Assembly (NCBI GenBank): GCA_030824585.1
Contig: JAVBXM010000219.1
Coordinates: 1 to 33,430, forward strand
Length of the DNA stretch: 33,430 nt
Source: Phaeospirillum sp.
Lineage (GTDB): Bacteria > Pseudomonadota > Alphaproteobacteria > Rhodospirillales > Magnetospirillaceae
Reading direction: 5' to 3'
Numbering within the stretch: position 1 is the first letter of the stretch; each line of letters begins with the position of its first letter. The position numbers were made by a program, and so were the translations under genes. The notes below the pieces were generated by a model, which did no database searches, had not been told where the DNA came from, and was given only the letters and a program-made list of their open reading frames with translations. Positions 1 through 8,695 of the stretch are shown here, piece by piece.

Positions 1-912
1 CTCGACGATCCGCAGCAGGGGCCGGGGGCGGGGGCGGTGCAGGCCGGCTATCGCCTCGCCATGCTGGCCGCTGGGGCGGGAGCCCTGCTGGTGGCCTCGC
101 AATGGGGCTGGTTCGCCGCCTACGCCGTCATGGCCGGCCTGCTGGCGGTGGGCATGACCGTGTTCCTGTTCGGCCCCGAGCCGCAGATCAAGGTCTCGGC
201 CGCCACCGCCGAGCGCGAGCGCCGGGCGGCGGAATACCTGGAGGCGCGCCCGCATCTCGGGGGCGCGCCGGCCAAGGTGGCGGCGTGGCTGTACGGCGCG
301 GTGGTCTGCCCCTTCGCCGATTTCATGGCGCGGCCGGCCTGGTGGGCGGTGCTGCTGTTCGTCATCGGCTACAAGATGGGCGAGGCCATGGCCGGCGCCA
401 TGGCCAACACGCTGTACATCGAGATGGGCTTCGCGCTGGACGAGATCGCCTGGGTCAGCAAGATCTTCGGCTTCGGCGCCACGGTGGCCGGCACGGTGAT
501 CGGCGGCGCCCTGGTGGTGCGCCTCGGCATCATGCGGGCGCTGCTGGTGTTCGGGGTGCTGCAATCCCTGGGCAACCTGTTCTACGTGGTCCAGGCCCTG
601 GCCGGCCACAACCTCTGGGCCCTGGCGTTCTGCGTGGCGGCCGAGAACCTGACCGCCGGTATGGCCGGTTCGGCGCTGGTCGCCTATATCTCGGGCCTGT
701 GCAACCTGGCCTATACCGCCACCCAATACGCCCTGCTGTCGTCGCTGACCGCGGTGGGCCGTACCCTGTTCGCCTCGGCCAGCGGCAAGCTGGCCGATAT
801 GTTCGGCTGGGTGGATTTCTTCCTGCTGACCACGGTGGTGACCCTGCCGGCCCTGCTGATTCTGCCCTGGCTGATGCGCCAGCAGGGCCGGGTTGCATCC
901 AAGCCCGGTTGA
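1..912 (+). CDS. ampG: AmpG-type MFS muropeptide transporter (3' part)
   Basis: The reading frame is open from the first base of the window, so the 5' end lies outside. About 303 C-terminal residues are visible. They show at least six hydrophobic segments, and the arrangement resembles the second half of AmpG permeases, which import anhydro-muropeptides released by cell-wall recycling across the inner membrane. Supporting stretches are KMGEAMAGAMANTLYIEMGF, the E-N-L-T-A-G-M-A-G-S-A-L-V-A-Y segment and the T-A-T-Q-Y-A-L-L-S-S segment, all typical of the family. The sequence ends in LPWLMRQQ plus a short basic tail. It is followed 60 bp later by ald on the same strand. A more general sugar-phosphate MFS protein is possible, but the ENLTAGMAGSALVAY match makes AmpG the best call. 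Confidence 0.82.
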   Translation, partial: LDDPQQGPGAGAVQAGYRLAMLAAGAGALLVASQWGWFAAYAVMAGLLAVGMTVFLFGPEPQIKVSAATAERERRAAEYLEARPHLGGAPAKVAAWLYGAVVCPFADFMARPAWWAVLLFVIGYKMGEAMAGAMANTLYIEMGFALDEIAWVSKIFGFGATVAGTVIGGALVVRLGIMRALLVFGVLQSLGNLFYVVQALAGHNLWALAFCVAAENLTAGMAGSALVAYISGLCNLAYTATQYALLSSLTAVGRTLFASASGKLADMFGWVDFFLLTTVVTLPALLILPWLMRQQGRVASKPG

Positions 913-972
913 ATCCTGCGCTCCGAGGGCTCATTCTCAGGGTTTAGGAATGCTTCCAAAGGTAATGACGGA

Positions 973-2094
973 ATGCGCATCGGCGTTCCCAGGGAAATCA
1001 AGAGCCACGAATACCGCGTGGGGCTGACGCCGGGCTCGGTGCGCGAGCTTGTCCACCACGGCCATCAGGTGCTGGTGGAAAGCGGCGCCGGTGCCGGCAT
1101 CGGCTGCGCCGACGCCGCCTACCGCGCCGCCGGGGCCGAGATCGCCGCCAACGCCGCCGAGGTGTTCGCCTTCGCCGAGCTGGTGGTCAAGGTCAAGGAG
1201 CCGCAGCCGGTGGAATTCCCCCTGCTGCGTCCCGGCCAGGTCCTCTTCACCTATCTCCACCTGGCGCCCGATCCCGCCCAGACCAGGGCGCTGGTCGAAT
1301 CCGGGGTGTCGGCCATCGCCTACGAGACGGTGACCGACGCCAACGGCCGGCTGCCCCTGCTGGCTCCCATGTCCGAGGTGGCGGGGCGCATGTCCATCCA
1401 GGTGGGCGCCCATTGCCTGGAGAAGGAGCAGGGCGGCTCGGGCGTGCTGCTGGGCGGCGTGCCCGGCGTGGCGCCGGCCAAGGTGGTGGTGCTGGGCGGC
1501 GGCGTGGTCGGCGGCAACGCCACCCGCATGGCGGTGGGCCTGGGCGCCCGGGTGGTGGTGCTGGACCGCTCGCTGGCCCGGCTGGCCCAGATCGACGAGC
1601 TGTTGCTCAATACGGTGGAGACCGCCTACGCCACCATGGACAATATCGAGCACCACGTGCTGGAGGCCGATCTGCTGATCGGCGCCGTGCTGGTGCCGGG
1701 CGCCGCCGCGCCCCGGCTGGTCGGCCGCGAGCTGGTGGGCGCCATGCGCCCCGGTTCGGTGGTGGTGGACGTGGCCATCGACCAGGGCGGGTGCATCGCC
1801 ACGGCGCGCCCCACCACCCACGCCGCTCCCACTTTCGTCGAGCAAGGTGTGGTACATTACTGCGTCACCAATATGCCGGGAGCGGTGGCGCGGACCTCGG
1901 CCTTCGCGCTGAACAACGCCACGCTGCCGTTCGTGCTGGCCCTGGCCGACAAGGGTCTGGTCCGCGCACTCTCGGATGATCCGCATTTCCGTGCGGGTCT
2001 CAACGTTCACCATGGCGGCGTCACCCACGCCGCCGTGGCCCGGGACCTCGGTTATGCCCATGTGGCGCCCGAGAAAGCCCTTTCTTCTCCATAA
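973..2094 (+). CDS. ald: Alanine dehydrogenase
   Basis: 373 residues, the usual length for NAD-dependent L-alanine dehydrogenase, which interconverts L-alanine with pyruvate and ammonium in the cytoplasm. Visible motifs are the N-terminal [20 protein letters not shown] (substrate-binding Arg), K-V-K-E-P-Q near residue 75 (the conserved Lys), Y-L-H-L-A-P-D near residue 95 (catalytic His), a Rossmann motif [13 protein letters not shown] near residue 176, and V-D-V-A-I-D-Q-G-G near residue 265 (catalytic Asp). The ATG at 973 starts the canonical N terminus. Only a weak Shine-Dalgarno (acgga) precedes it. It lies 16 bp upstream of ppa, so the two are probably co-transcribed. Confidence 0.96.
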   Translation: MRIGVPREIKSHEYRVGLTPGSVRELVHHGHQVLVESGAGAGIGCADAAYRAAGAEIAANAAEVFAFAELVVKVKEPQPVEFPLLRPGQVLFTYLHLAPDPAQTRALVESGVSAIAYETVTDANGRLPLLAPMSEVAGRMSIQVGAHCLEKEQGGSGVLLGGVPGVAPAKVVVLGGGVVGGNATRMAVGLGARVVVLDRSLARLAQIDELLLNTVETAYATMDNIEHHVLEADLLIGAVLVPGAAAPRLVGRELVGAMRPGSVVVDVAIDQGGCIATARPTTHAAPTFVEQGVVHYCVTNMPGAVARTSAFALNNATLPFVLALADKGLVRALSDDPHFRAGLNVHHGGVTHAAVARDLGYAHVAPEKALSSP

Positions 2095-2110
2095 GGGAAA
2101 CAAAGCAAAA

Positions 2111-2656
2111 ATGGACCTCAAGAAGATCCCCATCGGCAAGAACCCGCCCCGCGACGTCAACGTCGTCATCGAGATTCCGCTGCGCGGCGACCCGGTGAAG
2201 TATGAGATCTGCAAGGAATCGGGGGCCATGTACGTGGACCGTTTCCTCAACACCGCCATGTACTACCCCGTCAATTACGGCTTCGTGCCCCATACCCTGT
2301 CGGCCGACGGCGATCCGGTGGACGTCATGGTGGTCGGCCGCATTCCGGTGGCGGTGGGCTCGGTGATGCGCTCGCGGCCCATCGGCGTGCTGCTGATGGA
2401 AGACGAGGCCGGCATGGACGAGAAGATCCTGGCCGTGCCCCATTCCAAGCTGCACCCGTTCTACGACGGGGTGAACAGCTACGAGGACCTGCCCAAGATC
2501 CTGGTGCAGCAGATCGAGCACTTCTTCGTCCACTACAAGGACCTGGAAGTGGGCAAGTGGGTCCAGTTGAAGGGGTGGGGCGGGCCGGACCGGGCCGGCC
2601 AGATCATTCAGGAATCCATCGACCGCGCCATCGCCGCCAAGCCGAAGAAGAAGTAG
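2111..2656 (+). CDS. ppa: Inorganic pyrophosphatase (family I)
   Basis: 181 residues, typical of soluble, Mg2+-dependent family I pyrophosphatase, which hydrolyses PPi to two phosphates and drives biosynthetic reactions. The family signature appears as D-G-D-P-V-D-V-M-V-V near residue 65, preceded by YYPVNYGFVPHT, and a Lys-rich active-site region follows. The reading frame is open upstream to 1976, but that part overlaps the end of ald. The ATG at 2111 (MDLKKIPIGKNPP) gives the standard N terminus, with an aaggga-like ribosome site about 12 bases upstream. The C terminus is lysine-rich (AAKPKKK). A strong terminator hairpin follows 28 bases after the stop. Confidence 0.96.
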   Translation: MDLKKIPIGKNPPRDVNVVIEIPLRGDPVKYEICKESGAMYVDRFLNTAMYYPVNYGFVPHTLSADGDPVDVMVVGRIPVAVGSVMRSRPIGVLLMEDEAGMDEKILAVPHSKLHPFYDGVNSYEDLPKILVQQIEHFFVHYKDLEVGKWVQLKGWGGPDRAGQIIQESIDRAIAAKPKKK

Positions 2657-2684
2657 GCCGGCCGCGCAGGGTCCGATCGCGACG

Positions 2685-2712
2685 CCGCCGCCCCCGTCAT
2701 CGGGGGCGGCGG
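2685..2712 (+). terminator. Terminator hairpin after ppa
   Basis: A perfect 12-bp G+C stem (2685-2696 with 2701-2712) encloses a TCAT loop and is followed by ttgcgtctt. It lies 28 bases past the ppa stop and just beyond the end of a small minus-strand gene (2723-2935). It could therefore end transcription from both sides. The T-run is interrupted, so its efficiency is uncertain. Confidence 0.75.
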
Positions 2713-2722
2713 TTGCGTCTTG

Positions 2723-2935
2723 TCAGCCGTGTTCGACCATTTCCACGTCGTCGTCCAGGCACTCGCTGCGAAAGACCATTTCGGTGGTCATGGCGTGGTC
2801 GAGATGGGCGCGCACTTCCACGTCGGCGATGGTCCGGGCGATGAAGCGCCCCAGTTCCATCAGGTAATCGGGACCGTTGACGGTCAGCGGAGCGTAGTTT
2901 GACTGGCGGCTGAGTCCCAGATCGACGACGAGCAT
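2723..2935 (-). CDS. Small hypothetical protein (70 aa)
   Basis: I do not recognise this protein. The frame is open to an ATG at 2977, but the ATG at 2935 has a perfect AGGAGG five bases upstream, so I take 2935 as the start. This gives 70 residues beginning MLVVDLGLSRQSNYAPLTV. The C terminus is acidic (CLDDDVEMVEHG). There is no signal peptide, membrane segment or obvious metal-binding motif. The gene is monocistronic. Its end lies 11 bp from the shared terminator hairpin, and an AT-richer stretch at about 2985-3060 may hold its promoter. The strong ribosome site and codon bias like the neighbours support a real gene. Confidence 0.65.
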   Translation of the reverse strand: MLVVDLGLSRQSNYAPLTVNGPDYLMELGRFIARTIADVEVRAHLDHAMTTEMVFRSECLDDDVEMVEHG

Positions 2936-3076
2936 GGCGGCCTCCTCTTTCCCCACGACCGCAGAATAGCCTGCCAACCAAAGTATAAGCAGCGGGATTC
3001 GCGAAGGCGAGCCCTGCGCCTATAGTATAGTTTTCAAATTCCCGACAATTTTATCCATCTTGTCTTGATGCCGGCC

Positions 3077-4738
3077 CTACGCCGTGGCCGCCGATTTGCG
3101 GCCGATGCGGTCATAGGCCTGTCCCACCCGCATCAGGCAGATGGAGCGGTCGGGCTGCTCGCCGGTGACGGTGGCCAGCACCAGCTTGGCGATGGTGGTG
3201 TAGGTGGCGACCTCGGCATCGGCGGCGAAGATCATGGGAAAGGCGGTGATCACGCCGCGGGCCTCGTCCAGTTCGGGGCCGAACAGGTTGCGGCTCATCA
3301 CCTTGTAGCAGTCGAGCAGCCGCTCCACCGAGCCCAGCACGGCATCGAGATGCAGGCGGCGGCGCAGCGCCTCGCGCAGTTGCAGCGCCAGTTCATGGGG
3401 GCGCCGGGCCAGTTCGGCGGGAATGAAGGGCCGCTTGGCGACCATGGCGCTCTTGTCGCGCGCCGAGCCGACGCAGGCCGCGTGGAACTGGGCCAGCCGG
3501 AAGCTGGTGTCGCCGCAGCGGGTGAACATCATCATCACCAGCACGTCGGTCAGGTGATTGGTGAAGGACTTGTCGGCGGCCTTGAGACGCTCGGTCAGGA
3601 AGCCGCTGGTGGTGTCCTCGTGCGCGGCCAGGCCGATCAGCTCGTCGCGGCTCTGGGCGAACAGGCGGGGATTGAAGTTGAGCAAGGTGCGCAGGAACTG
3701 GAAGTCGGCGGCGTCGGGCAGCTTCAGCCCGGCCTGGGCGGCGCCGTTGCGGAACTCCTGGATCAGGTCCATGGCCTGGACCTCTTCGGGCTCCAGCTTG
3801 TAGGGCGGCGGCACCTTGACCTTGACCCGCTTGGTGGTGGTGACCTGGCCCAGGGCGAACTCGACGCCGAGGATGTTGTAGGTGCGCGGCCGGGTGACCG
3901 GCATCTCGACCACCTTGAAGCCTTCCTTGCCTTCGTTGCCGGTCCGCGCGATGGCAGCCTGCTTGGTCTCGGCCGCCTTGTGGTGGGTGGCCAGCTTGGT
4001 CAGCGACTCGTCGACCACCTTCCACACCAGCTCGCGGGCCTCGTTCCAGAATTCCGCCTGGCGGTCCGGCTTGGTGAGGACTTCGTGGTCGATGCGCGAC
4101 AGCACCCGCTTTTCCAGCCCGTCGCGGCAGCGGCGTAGGATGGGGCCGGTGATGAACGCCTTGGCGATGACCGCGAAGGTCGGCACGAACAGGAAGAAGG
4201 GCTGGTCCAGGCACCAGGCCACCGAGGGGATGGCCGGCAGCGGCACCCGCATCAGGGCCAGGCGCTTGTCCAGGGCGTCGCCCAGCTGGCCGGCGACGAA
4301 GGCCTCGGCGGGGCTGAAGGCGTATTCGTCGGCCTCGGGCGGCAGCGGCGGCGGCATTTCCATGGGCAGGTCGGCGGCGCGGCGCTGCGGCGGCGCTGCC
4401 GCGGCGGCGGCCGGCGCCTGGGCCGGCGCCGGTGGCTGCCGGGGGGGCTGGCCGTGGATCTTCTGCCAGGCCAGGGCGATCTCGGGCCGTTTGGTGATCA
4501 CCACCTGGATGACCTCGGAGGCCAGTTCCTTCTGTTCGGGGAAGGTGAGCCCGGTCAGCCCGGCGGCGAAGGCGTCCTGGATCACCGCCAGGAACTGGGC
4601 GTCACCCTGGCGGCGCAGCAGGGTCTTCAGGATTTCCGCCATGAAGCGCAGCAGGCCGGGGGAATCCTCCACCTTGCCCAGCCGGGACAGGACGTCGTCG
4701 AGCAGCAGCCGTTGGTCGGCGGGCAGGTCGTTGGCCAT
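3077..4738 (-). CDS. Uncharacterised 553-residue protein coupled to CreA-family gene
   Basis: I do not recognise the family. The N-terminal ~95 residues ([20 protein letters not shown]...) look helical. They are followed by a Pro/Ala-rich linker at about residues 96-135 (PPRQPPAPAQAPAAAAAAPP). A long, mostly helical C-terminal region has a hydrophobic patch near residues 175-195 (FFLFVPTFAVIAKAFITGPI) that could associate with a membrane. There is no signal peptide. The stop codon of the upstream creA-like gene overlaps the ATG (TGATG), so translation is probably coupled. A GTG one codon earlier is an alternative start. An ATPase, kinase or DNA-binding motif could not be seen. Confidence 0.85.
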   Translation of the reverse strand: MANDLPADQRLLLDDVLSRLGKVEDSPGLLRFMAEILKTLLRRQGDAQFLAVIQDAFAAGLTGLTFPEQKELASEVIQVVITKRPEIALAWQKIHGQPPRQPPAPAQAPAAAAAAPPQRRAADLPMEMPPPLPPEADEYAFSPAEAFVAGQLGDALDKRLALMRVPLPAIPSVAWCLDQPFFLFVPTFAVIAKAFITGPILRRCRDGLEKRVLSRIDHEVLTKPDRQAEFWNEARELVWKVVDESLTKLATHHKAAETKQAAIARTGNEGKEGFKVVEMPVTRPRTYNILGVEFALGQVTTTKRVKVKVPPPYKLEPEEVQAMDLIQEFRNGAAQAGLKLPDAADFQFLRTLLNFNPRLFAQSRDELIGLAAHEDTTSGFLTERLKAADKSFTNHLTDVLVMMMFTRCGDTSFRLAQFHAACVGSARDKSAMVAKRPFIPAELARRPHELALQLREALRRRLHLDAVLGSVERLLDCYKVMSRNLFGPELDEARGVITAFPMIFAADAEVATYTTIAKLVLATVTGEQPDRSICLMRVGQAYDRIGRKSAATA

Positions 4739-5205
4739 CACGGTTTCCAGTTCTTCTCAATGGCCACCGCCGACACCGAATTCTTGGGCGAGCCGTCGAT
4801 GATCTTGTCGCTGTAGACCAGATAGACCAGCACGTCGCGCTTCTTATCGTGGAAGCGCACCACCTGCAGGGTCTTGAACAGCAGCGAGGTGTCCTTCTTG
4901 AACACCGTTTCGCCGTCCTTCAGCGTTCCCTCGATGCGGATCGGCCCCACCTGGCGGCAGGCGATGGAGGCGTCCGAGGTGTCCTCGGCCAGTCCGACGC
5001 CCCCCTTGATGCCGCCGGTCTTGGCCCGCGACAGATAGCAGGTGACGCCCGCCACCCTGGGATCGTCGAACGCCTCGACCACGATCTTGTCGTTGGGGCC
5101 CAGGGCCTTGAAGACCGTGGAGACGCTGCCGATCTCCTCGGCCGCGACGGGAGCGGCCATCAGCAGGGCGAGGGCAAGGACGGGAAAGCGCGGAATGATG
5201 CTCAT
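4738..5205 (-). CDS. creA: CreA family periplasmic protein
   Basis: 155 residues with a clear signal peptide: [20 protein letters not shown], with probable cleavage after AAPVAA. The mature part resembles CreA, a conserved periplasmic protein of unknown biochemical role that in E. coli sits beside the creBCD genes. Matching features are [20 protein letters not shown] near the mature N terminus, the [19 protein letters not shown] segment, a second Cys in [12 protein letters not shown], and [20 protein letters not shown] near the C terminus. The two Cys residues may form a disulfide. It is first in a two-gene unit with the 553-residue gene. No creB/C/D is present here. Confidence 0.9.
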   Translation of the reverse strand: MSIIPRFPVLALALLMAAPVAAEEIGSVSTVFKALGPNDKIVVEAFDDPRVAGVTCYLSRAKTGGIKGGVGLAEDTSDASIACRQVGPIRIEGTLKDGETVFKKDTSLLFKTLQVVRFHDKKRDVLVYLVYSDKIIDGSPKNSVSAVAIEKNWKP

Positions 5206-5388
5206 GGTATCGGCCGATAAGCTCCGGACAGCGGACGGACTATCTTAGCGTCAACCATAGGGGTCAAATCGTGAGGAAACTGTGAACGGGTTTACAGAAC
5301 GGACATATTTTTGCCTGACCAAGCTCAAGGACCTTACCCCGGGGCAGCGGGCACAGTACGGAGCCTCCGCCGAACCCAGGATACCGCC

Positions 5389-5997
5389 ATGCCGTTTCCC
5401 GCCTTTTTCGCCGACGCCCCCGCCATCACCCTGCGCGATCCCCTGGCCGCCTTTCTGGGCGCCCCCGCCGACGGCCTGATCACCTATCGCTACGAGGATG
5501 CGGTGCGTCTGGCCGGCCATTCCTGCCCCACCGTGGCCGGGGCCTGGCTGATGACCATCAAGGCCCTGCGGTCCCTGTGGTCCGACGGCATGCCCGAGCG
5601 CGGCGCCGTCGAGGTGCTGATGGACGATGCCCAGGACGACGGTGTCACCGGCGTGATGGCCGGGGTGGCTGGACTGGTCACCGGCGCCGCCGGGCCGGGG
5701 GGATTCAAGGGTCTGGCCGGGCGGTTCGGCCGCAACGACCTGCTGCGCTTCAAGGCCAATATCGGAGCGGAGCTGGCGCTGCGCCGCCTGGACGACGGCC
5801 AGACGGCGGTGGCGCGCTATCATCCGGAACTGGTCCCCGCCGACCCCGAGATGCGCGAGCGCCTGCAGCGCGTGCTGGGCGGCAGCCGCGACCCCGAGGA
5901 CCAGGCCCGCTTCGCCGAGCTGTGGCAGGACAGGGTCAGGCGCATCCTGGTGGATTGCGCCGAGCTGCCCGGACTGGTCAGGATCGAGATGCGCTGA
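5389..5997 (+). CDS. FmdE-like domain protein (hypothetical)
   Basis: 202 residues from the ATG at 5389. The frame is open upstream to 5311 but that part lacks a good start. The motif L-A-G-H-S-C-P-T-V-A-G-A-W (His44, Cys46) resembles the H-x-C-P...G signature of FmdE, the accessory subunit associated with formylmethanofuran dehydrogenase. FmdE-like domains also occur as stand-alone proteins in bacteria that lack that enzyme. No second cysteine cluster or zinc ribbon is present. A Gly-rich stretch (TGAAGPGGFKGLAGRFG) lies near residues 97-113. It is divergent from creA and 51 bp upstream of the DUF6165 gene. Function is not assigned; the family link rests on the short motif. Confidence 0.7.
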   Translation: MPFPAFFADAPAITLRDPLAAFLGAPADGLITYRYEDAVRLAGHSCPTVAGAWLMTIKALRSLWSDGMPERGAVEVLMDDAQDDGVTGVMAGVAGLVTGAAGPGGFKGLAGRFGRNDLLRFKANIGAELALRRLDDGQTAVARYHPELVPADPEMRERLQRVLGGSRDPEDQARFAELWQDRVRRILVDCAELPGLVRIEMR

Positions 5998-6048
5998 CGG
6001 TTTAAATCTGCTAAGACCGGCACGGTTTCCGGCAAGAATAGGTCCGTC

Positions 6049-6435
6049 ATGTCCGTTCTGGTGCCCGTGTCGTGGGGCGAGATCATCGACAAGATCACCA
6101 TCCTCGAGATCAAGGCCGAGCGTCTGTCCGACGCCGCCAAGATCGCCAACGTCACCAAGGAACTGGATGAACTGGTAGTGGTGCGCGAGCGCGAGTTCCC
6201 CAATCACGCCGGTCTGGCGGTGCTGTCGGCCGAGCTGAAGGCCATCAACGAGAAGCTGTGGGTGATCGAGGACGACATCCGCGACTGCGAGCGCGCCAAG
6301 GATTTCGGGCCGAAATTCGTCGAGCTGGCCCGCGCCGTCTATTTCACCAACGACGAGCGGGCGGCGTCCAAGCGCAAGGTCAACGACCTGCTGGGCTCGG
6401 CGCTGATCGAGGAAAAGTCCTACGCTCCCTATTGA
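6049..6435 (+). CDS. DUF6165 family protein
   Basis: 128 residues beginning MSVLVPVSWGEIIDKITILE, the signature start of the small DUF6165 proteins often found beside glycosyltransferase or surface-polysaccharide genes. The body is charged and helical (IKAERLSDAAKIANVTKELD...), probably forming a coiled-coil-like hairpin. There is no signal peptide. It sits 12 bp upstream of the first of three family-9 glycosyltransferase genes on the same strand, so it is probably the first gene of that operon. The biochemical function is unknown; a role in glycan assembly is inferred only from context. Confidence 0.85.
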   Translation: MSVLVPVSWGEIIDKITILEIKAERLSDAAKIANVTKELDELVVVREREFPNHAGLAVLSAELKAINEKLWVIEDDIRDCERAKDFGPKFVELARAVYFTNDERAASKRKVNDLLGSALIEEKSYAPY

Positions 6436-6447
6436 GGTGACGGCGCC

Positions 6448-7566
6448 TTGAAGCTGAAGCGCCTGATCTCCGATACCTTGCGCCGCCTGCGGCCCCGGCC
6501 CGGGCGCCCGGCCGGGGCGTCCGGCGTGCTGCTGCTGTCGGCGGGCGGCCTGGGCGATACCGTGCTGTTCGCCCTGGTGCTGCCGCGCTTCCTCGAACTG
6601 GCGCGGCCGGGCGAGACGGTCACCGTGCTGCTGCGCGCCGACGGGGCGAAGATGGCCTTCCTCTTCCCGCCCGAGGTCCAGGTGATCAAGGTGGATTTCG
6701 GCCGTCTGGCCAAGGACCCGGCCTATCGCGGCGCCACCTTCGACGATCTTTACCGCGCCCATTACCGGCTGGTGGTCTCTTCCGACTTCAAGCGCCATCC
6801 CGACCTGGACGAGGCCCTGGCCTTCGCCTGCGAGGCCCCGGAAAGCGCCGCCATGCGGGCCCGGCCGTGGGCCAAGTACCAAAGCCGCCTCGACGCCAAC
6901 CGGCGGCGCTGGGGGCGGCTGGTGGATTCGGGTCCCGCCCTGCAGGACAAGGTGGTGCGCTGGTCCCGTTTCGCTTCCGAACTGACCGGGCATGTCCAGC
7001 CGCCGCCCCTCGTGGCGCTGCCGCCCGAGCGGATGCCGGCCCGGGTCGAGCCGCCCGGTCCCATGGTCATCGTCCAGCCGTTCTCGGCGGTCAGGGAGAA
7101 GCAGAGCCCGCCTGAACTCTACGCCCGCATCGCCGCCGCCCTGCCGCCGGGCTGGAGCCTGCGCATCGCCGGCCACCCCGGCGATCTCGACAAGAATCCC
7201 GATTACCGGCCCTTGCTCGACCTGCCCAACGTCTCGTTCGAGCCGGCACCGTTCTCGGAACTGGCCGGCATTCTGCGCGGCGCCCGTCTGGTGGTTTCGG
7301 TGGACACCGCCTGCATGCATCTGGCCGCCGCGCTGGGGGTTCCCACCCTGTGCCTGGCCTCGGCCGGCTTTGTCGGCGAGATCGTGCCCTATGCCGACGA
7401 GGTGATGCCCGGCAATCTCAGGGTGTTGTACCAGCCCATGGACTGTGCCGGCTGCCTGGGCGATTGCCGCCTGAAGGCGGTGAATTCCATGTTTCCCTGT
7501 GTGGCGGCTCTCGACTCCGACGCGATTTTGACGGACATTGCCAGGATGGTGGAGGGAGGTTCATGA
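6448..7566 (+). CDS. Glycosyltransferase family 9 (heptosyltransferase-like), copy 1
   Basis: 372 residues starting at TTG, with gaggtgac upstream as ribosome site. GT9 enzymes transfer heptose or related sugars from nucleotide-sugar donors to lipopolysaccharide or other glycans at the inner membrane face. Evidence: N-terminal G-V-L-L-L-S-A-G-G-L-G-D-T-V-L-F, a typical GT-B opening; a donor-site segment VVSVDTACMHLAAALGVPTL near residue 280; and a four-cysteine pattern C-x2-C-x3-C-x10-C near residue 332 (CAGCLGDC...FPC). It overlaps copy 2 by ATGA and is clearly paralogous to it, which suggests tandem duplication. The acceptor cannot be predicted. Confidence 0.88.
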   Translation: MKLKRLISDTLRRLRPRPGRPAGASGVLLLSAGGLGDTVLFALVLPRFLELARPGETVTVLLRADGAKMAFLFPPEVQVIKVDFGRLAKDPAYRGATFDDLYRAHYRLVVSSDFKRHPDLDEALAFACEAPESAAMRARPWAKYQSRLDANRRRWGRLVDSGPALQDKVVRWSRFASELTGHVQPPPLVALPPERMPARVEPPGPMVIVQPFSAVREKQSPPELYARIAAALPPGWSLRIAGHPGDLDKNPDYRPLLDLPNVSFEPAPFSELAGILRGARLVVSVDTACMHLAAALGVPTLCLASAGFVGEIVPYADEVMPGNLRVLYQPMDCAGCLGDCRLKAVNSMFPCVAALDSDAILTDIARMVEGGS

Positions 7567-8684
7567 AGATTGCCGCCCTGCTTGATCCGGTTCTGAGGCT
7601 CCTGCTCCGGTACAAAAAGCGCCGGAAGCGGGCCGAAGGCGTGCTGCTGGTCAGTTCGCGCGGCCCGGCCGAGATGGTGTTCCTGTCCGCCGTGCTGCCC
7701 CGCTTCATGCGCCTGGCCAAACTGGACGAGAGCGTCACCCTGCTGTGCCGTTCCGACGCGGCGGGCATGGCCTTCCTGTTTCCCCGCACGCTCAAGCTGC
7801 GCCGCATCGATTTTCGCCGCCTGGACGAGCTGGACTATCGCTGGAGCAGCTTCAAGGACCTGTTCGCCCAGCATTACCGGCTGATCGTCTCGCTGGATTA
7901 CGTGCGCGAGCACGACCAGGACGAGGCGCTGATCATCACCGCCGACCCGGCCGAAACGGCGGGCATGGTGCCGCCGCCCTTCAAGCGCAACTTCCACCAG
8001 CGCCTGGAGGAGAGCGAGAAGGTCTTCGACCTGCTGTTCGATTCGGGGCCGGTGCGCCAGGACAAGATCGTCCGCTGGTCGCGCTTCGCCGACGAGGTGC
8101 TGGATGACCGCCAGCCGCCGGTCCTGGCCCTGCTGGAAGACAGCCAGCTGCCCAATGCCGAGGTCATGGCCGCCCCGACCATCGTGCTGCTGCCCTTTTC
8201 CGGGGTGAAGCAGCGTCAGTTGCCCGCCGAGGTCTGGCGGCAACTGGCCGATCTGGTTCCGCCCAACTGGCAGGTGCTGGTGGCCGGGCACAAGAACGAT
8301 TTCGACAAGAATCCCGAATACATGGCGATGCTGACCCAGCCCAACGTCAGGATGGAGACCTCGGGCTTCGAGAAGCTGGCTTCGATCCTGCTGGGGTCCA
8401 AGCTGGCCATCGGCGTCGACACCGCCGGCCTGCATCTGGCGGTGCTGCTGGGGGTTCCCACCCTGTGCCTGGCCAGCGCCGCCTATGTGGGGGCCGGCGT
8501 GCCCTATGACGAGCGGGTGGTGCCCGGCAACGTGCAGTTCGTCTACGTGCCCATGGAATGCCAGGGCTGCCTCGGCCGCTGCAAGTTCCCGCTGGAAGAC
8601 GGCATGTACAAATGCGTCAACGCCATCGACACCGACCAGGTGCTGGCCTTCGTCCGCGATTCGGTGTCGCGGGGCGTGTTCTAA
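7563..8684 (+). CDS. Glycosyltransferase family 9 (heptosyltransferase-like), copy 2
   Basis: 373 residues from the ATG at 7563, which overlaps the TGA of copy 1 and has ggaggt just upstream. The frame is open much further upstream, but that part runs through copy 1. It shares the layout of copy 1: a GT-B start (G-V-L-L-V-S-S-R-G-P-A-E-M-V-F), the YRLIVS segment, the QDKIVRWSRFADE segment (copy 1 has QDKVVRWSRFASE), GVDTAGLHLAVLLGVPTLCL, and a C-x2-C-x3-C-x10-C motif (CQGCLGRC...YKC). The usual G-D of the first motif is changed to P-A, so the N-terminal loop differs from copy 1. Probably part of the same glycan pathway. Confidence 0.88.
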   Translation: MKIAALLDPVLRLLLRYKKRRKRAEGVLLVSSRGPAEMVFLSAVLPRFMRLAKLDESVTLLCRSDAAGMAFLFPRTLKLRRIDFRRLDELDYRWSSFKDLFAQHYRLIVSLDYVREHDQDEALIITADPAETAGMVPPPFKRNFHQRLEESEKVFDLLFDSGPVRQDKIVRWSRFADEVLDDRQPPVLALLEDSQLPNAEVMAAPTIVLLPFSGVKQRQLPAEVWRQLADLVPPNWQVLVAGHKNDFDKNPEYMAMLTQPNVRMETSGFEKLASILLGSKLAIGVDTAGLHLAVLLGVPTLCLASAAYVGAGVPYDERVVPGNVQFVYVPMECQGCLGRCKFPLEDGMYKCVNAIDTDQVLAFVRDSVSRGVF

Positions 8685-8695
8685 ACATCAAATGA

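Noticed and set aside
937-2259. Long minus-strand open frame opposite ald and ppa (440 codons)
   Set aside because: Composition (His/Gly/Arg-rich) is typical of antisense shadows in high-G+C DNA, and the plus-strand genes are certain.
2950-2980. Sigma-54-like promoter (tggcag...tgc) upstream of the small orphan gene
   Set aside because: The spacing between GG and GC is one base too long and the -24 element has a mismatch.
5251-7320. 689-codon minus-strand frame opposite FmdE-like, DUF6165 and GT9 genes
   Set aside because: Shadow frame rich in His, Gly and Gln with no recognisable domain, overlapping three supported genes.
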